Shown piece after piece: positions 53,206 to 61,145 of a DNA stretch of 64,000 bases (its first letter is position 1; each line of letters begins with the position of its first letter). The stretch comes from Prevotella sp. (GTDB lineage: Bacteria > Bacteroidota > Bacteroidia > Bacteroidales > Bacteroidaceae), in the NCBI GenBank assembly GCA_017617615.1, contig JAFZVV010000005.1, positions 1-64,000 on the forward strand, given 5' to 3'. The notes under the pieces are model-generated. The model was not told the DNA's origin. It ran no database searches and saw only the letters and a program-made list of their open reading frames with translations. The translations under genes were made by a program, and so were the position numbers.

Positions 53206-54567
53206 CTACTTGCAGACCACTTCACGCTCAAAAAAGTCCAGGAAGAAAGGCCAGTTGGGTCCCGCTTCATGACCGCCGTGGTGCTGGCGATAGGTGAGCC
53301 GACCCTCCATCAGGCCATTGTCCATACCCGGGAAAAGGTCTGTGCCTAAACCTTTATAACCGAGCAGTTCATACACAGGCGAAGCCTTTGAGGCCGATAT
53401 GAACGAGCCTACCACATCCTGCCATTTGTCGCCGTTCCAACTGCCGGTGGAGATGAAACAGGCACGTGGGGCGCAGAGGGCTATCAGTTCGTGTTGGTCG
53501 ACAGGCATGTCGTTTTCTGTCATGGGGTCTGCGCCGTATTTAATCAGATTGCCACATACCCAATGGTACTCCTGGTTGGAGACGATATTGCCGATGCTCT
53601 CTCCACAGTCACGGCGCCAGCCTGCTGCGCCAGCCTTTCCGGAAGAGACGATGAACCCAGCTGCGACGCGCTCGTCGAAGGCCATGGCCACGAGTGCGGC
53701 CTTGCCATAGCGTGAGACACCCTCAATGGCGCACTTGGTGGCATCGAAGGTCTTGTCTGTCGCGAAGTAGTCTATCAGACGTGAAAGGCCCCATCCCCAG
53801 GCACGGAGTGAGCCCCAGTCTGTCGGTTGGCGGTACGCACCCTTGTTGCATAGACCGATGATGCCGTTTGTCAGTCCCGACCCAGCATCGGCCTGGATGG
53901 AGGAGGGGTTGATGGTGGCGGCAGCCCATCCGCGTTCTATCACCATCTGTTTCCAGGATGTAATACCCGGACGGGTGCGGGTGGGGTCGCCGCCGAAACC
54001 GAATTCAATAATCACGGGCATGTTAAGTTGGCCGTTGTCGGGATATACCACGTTGGCTTCCATCTCGACCTTTATGGATGGACAACTGGAGTTGTCGACT
54101 ACGCCTTTCAGATAACGAATCACTACCGGCTTCCCCTCAAAATCCTTCTTTTCCTCACTGATGATTTCCCACTTCACGGCGGGCACATGCTCAGGGATGC
54201 GTCCGTATACGTTGTCTTCAAACAGTTTGATAATCTCCGGACGACGCACCTTGTACCACATCTTGGCACTGGTAACCTTCTTTCCACTTTCCGTGACGAG
54301 CGGATCAGGATAGAAGGGATAGGGATTGGCTGTCAGTTCATCGTAGTTGGGATGCTTGCTCTCGTCAGGGCTGTTGGGCTGACGGCCTTCACGGGGCTGG
54401 CCTACTCCAACTTTTGCCAACATGTCGGCATAATCGGCTTCTGCTATTCTGCGAAGACTGTCCTGGTTGGCACGGTTTCCACCTCCGAACGTCATGAACT
54501 GTGCGTTCGCTGTAAACGGGAGGCAAGCGATGAGCATTGTCCCGATAAAATAGTTCAAGGTTTTCAT
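53206..54567 (-). CDS. Secreted glucuronoyl esterase (CE15)
   Basis: The enzyme hydrolyses the ester between 4-O-methylglucuronic acid on xylan and lignin alcohols. The start at 54567 (MKTLNYFIGTMLIACLPFTA) gives a signal peptide; the frame to 54699 extends above a -7 box at 54613-54620. The 453-residue protein has the CE15 nucleophile motif GVSRYGK (Ser 285), a catalytic acid region, and the His in YRQHHGGHEAGPNW. It is convergent with the thioredoxin-fold gene. There is no carbohydrate-binding module or T9SS tail. Confidence 0.9.
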   Translation of the reverse strand: MKTLNYFIGTMLIACLPFTANAQFMTFGGGNRANQDSLRRIAEADYADMLAKVGVGQPREGRQPNSPDESKHPNYDELTANPYPFYPDPLVTESGKKVTSAKMWYKVRRPEIIKLFEDNVYGRIPEHVPAVKWEIISEEKKDFEGKPVVIRYLKGVVDNSSCPSIKVEMEANVVYPDNGQLNMPVIIEFGFGGDPTRTRPGITSWKQMVIERGWAAATINPSSIQADAGSGLTNGIIGLCNKGAYRQPTDWGSLRAWGWGLSRLIDYFATDKTFDATKCAIEGVSRYGKAALVAMAFDERVAAGFIVSSGKAGAAGWRRDCGESIGNIVSNQEYHWVCGNLIKYGADPMTENDMPVDQHELIALCAPRACFISTGSWNGDKWQDVVGSFISASKASPVYELLGYKGLGTDLFPGMDNGLMEGRLTYRQHHGGHEAGPNWPFFLDFFEREVVCK

Positions 54568-54612
54568 GACTTTACTATGATAATGGGGTATTCTATGATA
54601 TCTGTTCGGGTG

Positions 54613-54620
54613 CGAAGATA
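54613..54620 (-). promoter_or_regulatory. -7 box (TATCTTCG) for the CE15 gene
   Basis: TATCTTCG on the minus strand is 45 nt upstream of ATG 54567 and decides the start. Confidence 0.5.
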
Positions 54621-54714
54621 CACAATTTCTCTCACTTAACCACAACAACAGGCCTTTTCTGTGAGCATTTTTGTTCAACATTGCCATGGCGAGAACCAAT
54701 GGTTGCTGGTCATA

Positions 54715-54760
54715 GGGCCTTCGGCCGATTGAATATTAAAAATTGAAGATTGAAGATTAA
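54715..54760 (+). repeat. Hairpin plus ATTGAA-type repeat, copy B
   Basis: GGCC-TTC-GGCC hairpin followed by GATTGAATATTAAA, AATTGAAGATTGAAGATT. The same order as copy A (19651-19701). Confidence 0.6.
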
Positions 54761-54970
54761 GTTCGGCTCTATCCAGTTATGAAAACAACCTTCACAACAC
54801 AGCCTCCATGTGGAATTCATATGGAAGCATAGAGCTGATAGGTAAATCTCTGATAATCAGAACCGATAGAAAAGTCTCCCGTTTTAAACGGTACAAATCT
54901 GTACTACCCGATAACGTACACCTTAGAATCTCTTTGTTGAATTTTTTGACATTCATGAAGCGGTCGAGAA

Positions 54971-55117
54971 GCAACAAAGTTTAAGATTTGGTTATGGTTA
55001 TTTAACTATATCCTGAATTTGAAAAAACTGCGTAATATTGAGTTTTTAGCCACTTTTCGAAGAATTTTGAAAAACAATTCATACCTTTGCCATCACAAGT
55101 ATGCAACAAAGTTTAAG
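54971..55117. repeat. 15-bp direct repeat flanking the trkA promoter
   Basis: GCAACAAAGTTTAAG occurs at 54971-54985 and 55103-55117, 132 bp apart, on either side of the -7 box at 55082-55089. It could be an operator pair or a small duplication. Confidence 0.5.
55082..55089 (+). promoter_or_regulatory. -7 box (TACCTTTG) for trkA
   Basis: TACCTTTG lies 64 nt before the trkA ATG. A TTTG at 55066-55069 is too close (12 nt) to be its -33. Confidence 0.55.
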
Positions 55118-55153
55118 GTAGCAGAGTCATCGCATCGGAATATATACAAAATT

Positions 55154-56491
55154 ATGAGAATAACAATTGTTGGTGCCGGGTCTGTAGGCACACATTTGGC
55201 CAAGTATTTGTCGGGTGAACATATGGACATTTTTATCATAGATAAAGATGCTGGCAAACTGGCGATGCTTGATGCTGAATACAACTTGATGGCCGTCATG
55301 GGTGATGGTACAGATTTCTCAACACTCAGACATGCAGAAGTAGAAAAATGCGACTTGTTTATTGCTGTCACTGATGTGGCGGAACGAAACATCGTAGCTT
55401 GTGGCATGGCCAAATCAATGGGAGCCAAAATGACGGTTTCGCGTGTGGACCGTTATGATTATATGGAAAAGCACAATCAGGATGTGCTCCACTCGATGGG
55501 TGTCGACAAGGTTATCTTTCCCGAGTTTCTCATATCTAAAAGCATCATTGAATCATTGAAACACTCATGGGCAAGAAACTGGTATGAGTTCAATAATGGT
55601 GAGATGATCATGATTGGGGTAAGGCTTACTCAAAACGCCCCTCTTTCTGGGATTTACCTTCGTGACTTGCCATTGGCACAACGTTTCTTTCACGTGGTGT
55701 TGATACGAAGGAATTTCATTACTTTGATTCCTAACGGCAACTGCCAACTTCTGCCGAACGACGTTCTGTATATCACCACTTCTGCCCCGAAACATGAAGA
55801 AGTGGCCTTGCTTGCGGGAAAGCAACCATTTGAGATAAAACGCGTGCTGATTACCGGAGGCGACAAGATTACGGAGATGACACTGAACAATGCTCCGAAG
55901 CAATTCATGTTCACCGTGGTGGAAAATGATTTGGAACGGGCACGTGCGTTGACACGTAACTGTCCCAATTGTGATGTCATTCATGGCGAACCGAGCGAGT
56001 ATGAGGTGCTGGAAGAGGCTGGAGTGAAGAGAGCAGATGCTTTCGTGGCATTGGCAGACACTTCAGAGGGCAATATCCTCTCTTGTCTCATGGCACGTGA
56101 TTTAGGTGTGAGGAAGACCATCGCCGACGTGGAGCGGCAACAGTTTCTCAACATGGCCGAATCGTTCAAAATAGGTGCCATACTCAACAAGCAAATGTTG
56201 ATGGCGAATGCCATTTTCCAGATATTGATAGATGCAGGCTCGTTGTCATCAAAATGTCTGGTTCTCCCAGGGGCAGAGGTCGTAAGGCTTGAAATCAAGG
56301 AGGGAGCAAGAATAACAAAGGCAAAGGTGAAAGACTTGAACATCCCGGAGGAGATTACGTTTGCTGGCCTGATACGCAATGGCAGAAGCGAGTTGGTGAC
56401 CGGGCACACTTTATTTGTCCCAGGCGACCACATCTTGGTGGTTTGCTTGAAAGGAGCCCTTCAGAAAGCGAAGAAACTATTTGGTTTTTAA
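55154..56491 (+). CDS. trkA: Trk potassium uptake regulatory subunit TrkA
   Basis: The start at 55154 (MRITIVGAGSVGTHLAKYLS) gives a Rossmann domain at the N-terminus, and the long in-frame extension from 55019 is upstream of the promoter. The 445-residue protein has two RCK modules: NAD-binding GAGSVG (7-12) with a TrkA_C domain at about 140-220, then a second RCK whose Gly motif is degenerate (ITGGDK), and a second TrkA_C. It gates the TrkH channel by binding NAD(H) or ATP. trkH starts 2 bp after its stop. Confidence 0.95.
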   Translation: MRITIVGAGSVGTHLAKYLSGEHMDIFIIDKDAGKLAMLDAEYNLMAVMGDGTDFSTLRHAEVEKCDLFIAVTDVAERNIVACGMAKSMGAKMTVSRVDRYDYMEKHNQDVLHSMGVDKVIFPEFLISKSIIESLKHSWARNWYEFNNGEMIMIGVRLTQNAPLSGIYLRDLPLAQRFFHVVLIRRNFITLIPNGNCQLLPNDVLYITTSAPKHEEVALLAGKQPFEIKRVLITGGDKITEMTLNNAPKQFMFTVVENDLERARALTRNCPNCDVIHGEPSEYEVLEEAGVKRADAFVALADTSEGNILSCLMARDLGVRKTIADVERQQFLNMAESFKIGAILNKQMLMANAIFQILIDAGSLSSKCLVLPGAEVVRLEIKEGARITKAKVKDLNIPEEITFAGLIRNGRSELVTGHTLFVPGDHILVVCLKGALQKAKKLFGF

Positions 56492-56493
56492 CT

Positions 56494-57981
56494 ATGGCCA
56501 ATCTATATGTCAAACCTGCCAACAACGCCATCAATTACAAGATGATATGGCGTGTTTTAGGGCAGTTGCTGATGGTGGAAGCGGGATTCATGGCATTCCC
56601 GTTGTCTGTATGCTTGTATTATAGGGAACATGACGCGGTGGTGTTTATTGCCATACTGCTGTTGACATTGTTGGCAGGTATGGGACTGAATTATTTCAAC
56701 CATCCACAAAACAGCGTGTTGAAAAGACGCGATGGGCTGTTGCTGGCGTCTGTGGCATGGGTGGTTTTCTCTCTCTTTGGTATGTTGCCTTATCTTTTTT
56801 GCTCTACTCCGCTCAATGTGAGCGAGGGCTTTTTTGAGGCCATGTCTGGCTTCACAACCACGGGAGCCACCGTCATCCGTGACGTGGAGAGTTGCAGCAA
56901 GGGGATTTTGCTCTGGAGATCCATCTCTCAGTGGATAGGCGGGTTGGGTATCATCTTGTTTACCTTGACCTTCATACCGGCACTGAACAACAGCGGCAGT
57001 CTGATGTTGTTTCATGCTGAGGCTACAGGCATCACCCACGACAAATTGGGTGCCCGCATTTCCCGTACAGCGAAGATTCTATGGCTGTTGTATACTTTGC
57101 TGACATTTGTCTTGATATTGATGCTGTGGTTGGGTCCCATGAGTTTCTTCGATAGCATCTGCCATAGCCTGACAGCCATTTCCACGGGTGGTTTTTCTAC
57201 GAAGAACGATGGAATTGCCGCCTTTGACTCACCCTACATTAAGTCGGTGCTGACCCTCTTCATGTTCATCGGAGGCGTAAGTTTCGGACTGATTATTTCT
57301 GCCTTAAGAAATTCATGGCGGGAATTTTGGGAAAACGATGTGTTCCGAACATATGTTTACATCGTCATCATTTTCTATGTGCTCATGGTGATAGCCATTA
57401 TCGGAACACATCACTATAGCGGTTGGCAAAGCATCACGACTGACCCATTGTTCCATATTGTCTCTGCCATGACCTCCACCGGGTTTAGTGCGGGAAATTG
57501 GGAAGGCTGGGGAATACTTGTGCTCACCCTCACATTCTTCATGATGTATGTAGGGGCTTGCGCAGATTCCACCACAGGTGGAGCCAAGATTGACCGTCTG
57601 CTGTATATGCTGAAAAACTTCCTCTTTGTGGTCCGACAATACGTGAGGCCTCGTCTGGTTCATTCGGTAAATGTGAACGGGCAACATTTGGATTCTGAAA
57701 GGGGCAGTGAGATTGTGGCATTTGTCTTCATATATAGCATGCTTATCGTTGTGGGTGGACTTGTATTGGTAGCCGAGGGGTTCCCTATAGTCGATGCCTT
57801 TTTCTCATCGTTCTCTTGTGTCTCTAACAATGGCTTGGGGGCGGGAGTGACGGGCGTCACAGGTTCTTATGATTTCTTGCCCGCTTTCGGAAAATGGGTG
57901 ATGTCGCTGATGATGTTGGCCGGACGTCTGGAAATCATTACTTTGATAGCTTTGTTCGTACCTGATTTCTGGAGGAAATAA
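56494..57981 (+). CDS. trkH: Trk potassium uptake channel TrkH
   Basis: The 495-residue integral membrane protein (start 56494, MANLYVKPANNAINYKMI) has about ten helices. Four pore-loop filters can be seen: AMSGFTTTGATVI, HSLTAISTGGFST, AMTSTGFSAGNW and SFSCVSNNGLGAG. TrkH moves potassium with TrkA control. The gap of 2 bp from trkA implies coupling. It ends before a long non-coding stretch. No protein of the Trk accessory TrkE type is present. Confidence 0.95.
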   Translation: MANLYVKPANNAINYKMIWRVLGQLLMVEAGFMAFPLSVCLYYREHDAVVFIAILLLTLLAGMGLNYFNHPQNSVLKRRDGLLLASVAWVVFSLFGMLPYLFCSTPLNVSEGFFEAMSGFTTTGATVIRDVESCSKGILLWRSISQWIGGLGIILFTLTFIPALNNSGSLMLFHAEATGITHDKLGARISRTAKILWLLYTLLTFVLILMLWLGPMSFFDSICHSLTAISTGGFSTKNDGIAAFDSPYIKSVLTLFMFIGGVSFGLIISALRNSWREFWENDVFRTYVYIVIIFYVLMVIAIIGTHHYSGWQSITTDPLFHIVSAMTSTGFSAGNWEGWGILVLTLTFFMMYVGACADSTTGGAKIDRLLYMLKNFLFVVRQYVRPRLVHSVNVNGQHLDSERGSEIVAFVFIYSMLIVVGGLVLVAEGFPIVDAFFSSFSCVSNNGLGAGVTGVTGSYDFLPAFGKWVMSLMMLAGRLEIITLIALFVPDFWRK

Positions 57982-58212
57982 AATATGAATCACAGGGACT
58001 GAGATTTTGATTCATTATTCATGTGGGATTGCTTGGTAATTTTGTAAACAATTGCTACACAAGGATTTGCGCAATATACTCAAAGTTGAAAGGTACAAAA
58101 AAGTGCATTAGGGCAAAATGGTAAATCTATGAGTTTTGCACAGCAAAACCAGTCTTCAAAAGTAAGAAAGATTTAACAAATCGTTAAGATTATTTAACTT
58201 TTAATTTTGGGG

Positions 58213-58220
58213 TATTTTTG
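58213..58220 (+). promoter_or_regulatory. Distal -7 box (TATTTTTG)
   Basis: A second, upstream TAnnTTTG box about 135 nt before the proximal one in the gap before the dehydrogenase. Confidence 0.4.
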
Positions 58221-58288
58221 CCATTTGCTAAGTCTGTTTGCCATTGAAGAACTCATCATAAACAAATATCGCTAACTATTTTTTTCCA

Positions 58289-58321
58289 TCAGTAATTTGT
58301 ATACACCTTTCAGTAATTTGT
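58289..58321 (+). promoter_or_regulatory. Candidate AraC-type operator (two direct repeats)
   Basis: TCAGTAATTTGT at 58289-58300 and 58310-58321, centres 21 bp apart (two helical turns). The second copy ends 26 bp before the -7 box at 58348. Tandem direct sites at this spacing just above a promoter are typical of AraC-family activators, and an AraC gene lies 1.3 kb downstream. Confidence 0.55.
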
Positions 58322-58347
58322 TTAGTGCCAGTTTGACAAAATCACCG

Positions 58348-58355
58348 TACCTTTG
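58348..58355 (+). promoter_or_regulatory. -7 box (TACCTTTG) for the dehydrogenase
   Basis: TACCTTTG is 73 nt before the ATG at 58429. The expected -33 region has no proper TTTG, which suits activator dependence. Confidence 0.55.
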
Positions 58356-58428
58356 CAGCATGATTCAATCACACCGCGAAACTCTGCGGCGAGAGCAATT
58401 AAAACAAATCCTTAATTAAACGTACATT

Positions 58429-59175
58429 ATGAAGAGAACAATTATCATTACAGGTGGTACAACAGGTATCGGTAAGGCTACGGCTTATCAGTTTGCAAAG
58501 AACGGTTGGAATGTGGTCATCACAAGCAGAATCGAAAAGAAGGGTAACGCCTTTGTCGAGGAAGCCAAGAACGAGGGGCTGGATATGACCTTTTTTCAGT
58601 TGGATGTGACGAAAGAGGAGCAGGTGGCTCAGGTCATCGAGCAGACGGTGGCAAAGTTCGGCAAGCTGGACAGCATCGTCAACAACTCGGGAATCTCGCT
58701 GGGGGCCGCACCCCTGGCCGACACCGAGACGGAGGAGTTCAAGCAGCAGCTGGACACCAACGTGCTGGGCGTTTACTACGGCATGAAGTACGCTATCCGC
58801 GCCATGCTGAAGACTGGCGGTGGCACGATTGTCAACCTGGCATCTATCGCAGGACTCAACGGTCTGATTTACACCGCTCAATATTGCGCATCGAAGCACG
58901 CCGTAGTGGGACTCACCAAGGCTGCTGCCATCGACTACGCCCAGCAGGGAATCCGCATCAACGCCGTTGCTCCCGGTGCCATTAAGACCGACATCCTGAA
59001 GCACGCCATCGATGCCGGTGCCTACGACGAGAAGGGCATTGCCGCCATCCATCCGATGAACCGCATGGGCGAGGTGCAGGACATTGCTCTGGCCATCTAT
59101 TACCTGGCAAGTCCCGACAACAAATTCCTGACGGGAACCATCCTCAACGTTGACGGCGGATATAATTGCAAATAG
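58429..59175 (+). CDS. Short-chain dehydrogenase/reductase (SDR)
   Basis: This is a 248-residue classical SDR. The coenzyme motif is TGGTTGIGKA (8-17), the structural motif NNSG (about 85, usual form NNAG), and the catalytic set is Ser in LASIAG with Tyr-Lys in YCASKHA. The C-terminus IYYLASPDNKFLTGTILNVD, then GGY, is typical. R16-like basic residues and TSRIEKK after strand 2 suggest NADP(H). The substrate is unknown: it could be a FabG-like or sugar/steroid alcohol enzyme. A small membrane protein starts 1 bp after its stop. Confidence 0.9.
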   Translation: MKRTIIITGGTTGIGKATAYQFAKNGWNVVITSRIEKKGNAFVEEAKNEGLDMTFFQLDVTKEEQVAQVIEQTVAKFGKLDSIVNNSGISLGAAPLADTETEEFKQQLDTNVLGVYYGMKYAIRAMLKTGGGTIVNLASIAGLNGLIYTAQYCASKHAVVGLTKAAAIDYAQQGIRINAVAPGAIKTDILKHAIDAGAYDEKGIAAIHPMNRMGEVQDIALAIYYLASPDNKFLTGTILNVDGGYNCK

Positions 59176-59176
59176 A

Positions 59177-59686
59177 ATGGAACTGATTGACTACACAAAC
59201 AAATGGGTGACAGGCGAAATCCAAGAGGATTTGGCTATGATAGCAGGAGGCACGATATGCCTTCTGCTTGCCCTTGTAGCTTGGCGCTGGGGTACGTCGG
59301 AGTCGGCTCGCGCCATCATCCTGCCGCTGACGGTGGTGGCAGTCATCCTTATTGCACTCGGAGGCTCGTTGGCCTATAGCAACCACACGCGCCAGAAGCT
59401 GTTCGTGGAGCAATATCAGGAGTCACCGCAGAAGTTTCTGGAGAGCGAGAAAGCCCGCGTGGACGATTTCATGAAGATATATCCGCAGACCATCATCGTC
59501 TCTGTCGTCATGATGGTCATCGCCATCTGCGTGTTTGCCTTTTGCGATAAGCCCTGGCTCCGTGCTTCCGCATTGGCACTCATCCTAATAGCTCTTGCCG
59601 CCCTGACCATCGACTTCTTCTCAAAGGAGCGAGGTGTTATCTATCAGCAGGAGCTGGATAGCATAAAGATAGAAAAAGTGGGATAA
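59177..59686 (+). CDS. Small membrane protein downstream of SDR
   Basis: The start at 59177 (MELIDYTNKWVTGEIQEDLA) lies 1 bp after the SDR stop, so the two are co-transcribed. The 169-residue protein has four hydrophobic segments (about 20-42, 50-70, 107-130 and 132-152) with a charged loop between the second and third. I recognise no family. The pairing with an SDR suggests a shared pathway but no specific function. Confidence 0.8.
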   Translation: MELIDYTNKWVTGEIQEDLAMIAGGTICLLLALVAWRWGTSESARAIILPLTVVAVILIALGGSLAYSNHTRQKLFVEQYQESPQKFLESEKARVDDFMKIYPQTIIVSVVMMVIAICVFAFCDKPWLRASALALILIALAALTIDFFSKERGVIYQQELDSIKIEKVG

Positions 59687-59711
59687 TAATCATTATCTTC
59701 AGAAATCTTTG

Positions 59712-59719
59712 TATCTTTG
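59712..59719 (+). promoter_or_regulatory. -7 box (TATCTTTG) for the AraC gene
   Basis: TATCTTTG ends 4 nt before ATG 59724, so the transcript would be almost leaderless, or begin with ATG 59730. Confidence 0.45.
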
Positions 59720-59723
59720 CACC

Positions 59724-60617
59724 ATGAAGATGAAACAAATATATTTTCCCACGGTGTCGGCATTCATGCATGCCCTCGGACGCGACGATGTGCGCCACCC
59801 GCTCATTGAGGTCATCCATCTTGATGACCTTGCCGATTGCAGCTCGTTCAGTAACACACGCTATACGTTTGGATTCTACTGCGTGGTCTATAAGGATGCG
59901 CGCTGCGGCACCGTTCGCTACGGGCGCAATGAGTACGACTACGACAACGGCACGCTGCTTTTCTTCGCCCCCGAGCACGATGTTGAACTTGGCACACTCG
60001 AACAGAGCTACAAGGGTGTGATGCTCATCTTCTCACCGACGCTGATGCAGGGGCTGTCGATGTCGCCCTACACCTTCTTCGGATATTCGGTCAACGAGGC
60101 TCTGCACGTCTCGGAGCGTGAGCGCCAGCAATTGTACGACATCCTCGGCAACATCGAGATGGAGCTGGAGCGCAGCATTGACCGTCACACCCGCCAGTTG
60201 ATGGCACAGAATATCTCGCTGATACTGAATTACTGTGTGCGCTTCTACGATCGCCAGTTCATCACCCGCGAACCCATCGACAGCCAGCTCATGCAGCGTT
60301 TCACCATCCTGCTCGAGGATTATTTCGCCCATGGACTTGCCGCCCGTCAGGGAGTGCCCACCGTGCGTTATTTTGCTGATGCGCTTAACCTCTCGGCCAA
60401 CTACTTCGGCGACCTCGTAAAAGCCCAAACAGGCAATAGTCCGCAGCAGCTCATCCAGCAGCAGCTCATCGCTCAGGCCCGCCACCGCCTCACCACAACC
60501 ACCGACACCGTCAGCCAGATAGCCTATGCCCTCGGCTTCGAGTATCCCCAATACTTCTCGCGCCTGTTCAAGAAGCATACTGGCCAGACACCGCAGGAGT
60601 TTAGAAAGGTAGGGTAA
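59724..60617 (+). CDS. AraC-family transcriptional regulator
   Basis: The product is about 297 residues. The start is 59724 (or 59730), not the TTG at 59709, because the -7 box is at 59712-59719. The N-terminal half is a ligand-binding region (DCSSFSNTRYTFGFYCVVYK and LLFFAPEHDVELGTLEQSYK). The C-terminal half (about 195-297) is a double HTH: VRYFADALNLSANYFGDLVK, then SQIAYALGFEYPQYFSRLFK and KHTGQTPQEFRK. It lies 37 bp after the SDR-membrane protein pair and is a good candidate to bind the direct repeats at 58289-58321. Confidence 0.9.
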   Translation: MKMKQIYFPTVSAFMHALGRDDVRHPLIEVIHLDDLADCSSFSNTRYTFGFYCVVYKDARCGTVRYGRNEYDYDNGTLLFFAPEHDVELGTLEQSYKGVMLIFSPTLMQGLSMSPYTFFGYSVNEALHVSERERQQLYDILGNIEMELERSIDRHTRQLMAQNISLILNYCVRFYDRQFITREPIDSQLMQRFTILLEDYFAHGLAARQGVPTVRYFADALNLSANYFGDLVKAQTGNSPQQLIQQQLIAQARHRLTTTTDTVSQIAYALGFEYPQYFSRLFKKHTGQTPQEFRKVG

Positions 60618-60810
60618 GCATCATTTGGGGGCATTGCAGAAGGTTCGAAAATCGGGTAAAAACAGGGTTCTTGTACCGCTATTGTATCTCGGACGCTCTA
60701 AGTGTCTGGGATTCAATGGCGGTTAATAATTCAAAGTCAACTATGGATAACCCAAACGGCTGTCAGCTCTCTGTTTTTGTTTACGGCTGTTTGCTCTGTC
60801 AAACATACCA

Positions 60811-60873
60811 AATCCGTGATTAAGCGAGAGCAAAGTAAAGCTTGCTTTTGTTTTGCCGAGCGTGAACGGATTA
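60811..60873 (+). repeat. Dispersed repeat, copy 3
   Basis: AATCCGTGATTAAGCGAGAG, then CAAAGTAAAGCTTGCTTTTG, TTTTGCCGAGCGTGAACGG. CAAAG and CTTTTG arms around AAGCTT give it a hairpin. It is intergenic here, unlike copies 1 and 2 that begin in FISUMP gene tails. Confidence 0.5.
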
Positions 60874-61083
60874 TTTAATGTTTATGTGTCGCCAGACAGA
60901 TAATCTTTGGCTGGAATAAATTCCTTCGTTTTCTCGCCAAGGCAAAATGCAAGCACTATGCTCTTCTGGCTTAACGAAAACGTTCAAATTGATTCAAAAA
61001 GGTAGGGAAAAGAAAGGTTGGGATGGCATTTTGAGGCAAAATGAAGATTTTTAAGCCAATTTTATGCTTTTTCTACGAAAAAG

Positions 61084-61115
61084 TTTGGCTATTCCAAATT
61101 AAAGCAGTACCTTTG
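61084..61115 (+). promoter_or_regulatory. Promoter for the Abi_2 gene
   Basis: TTTG at 61084-61087, 20-nt spacer, TACCTTTG at 61108-61115: close to the full consensus. Transcription should start near 61122, so start codons at 61041 and 61059 are excluded. Confidence 0.7.
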
Positions 61116-61145
61116 CACCACCAGAACCCGCCAAGCCTCTCCACG

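Larger units (their letters stand above)
54568..55153. other. 586-bp gap between CE15 and trkA
   Basis: It contains the CE15 -7 box, ATTGAA repeat copy B (54715-54760), a GTACAAATCTGTAC palindrome around 54891-54904, the 15-bp direct repeat GCAACAAAGTTTAAG at 54971-54985 and 55103-55117, and the trkA -7 box at 55082-55089. No gene is seen. Confidence 0.5.
57982..58428. other. 447-bp regulatory gap before the dehydrogenase
   Basis: It contains an inverted repeat GTTTTGC-ACA-GCAAAAC at 58133-58149, a TTAAC-AAATC-GTTAA palindrome at 58173-58187, a -7 box at 58213-58220, two TCAGTAATTTGT repeats at 58289-58300 and 58310-58321, and a -7 box at 58348-58355. No gene is seen. The density of symmetric sites suggests complex control. 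Confidence 0.6.
60618..61145. other. 528-bp gap between araC and the Abi_2 gene
   Basis: It holds dispersed repeat copy 3 (60811-60873), a repeated ACGGCTGT (near 60749 and 60783), and a consensus promoter at 61084-61115. A GGTTCGAAAATC stretch near 60642 recalls a tRNA T-arm but nothing pairs as a tRNA. No gene was seen. Confidence 0.5.

Noticed and set aside
60630..60680. tRNA-like GGTTCGAAAATC segment after araC
   Set aside because: No acceptor or anticodon stems can be paired around it.
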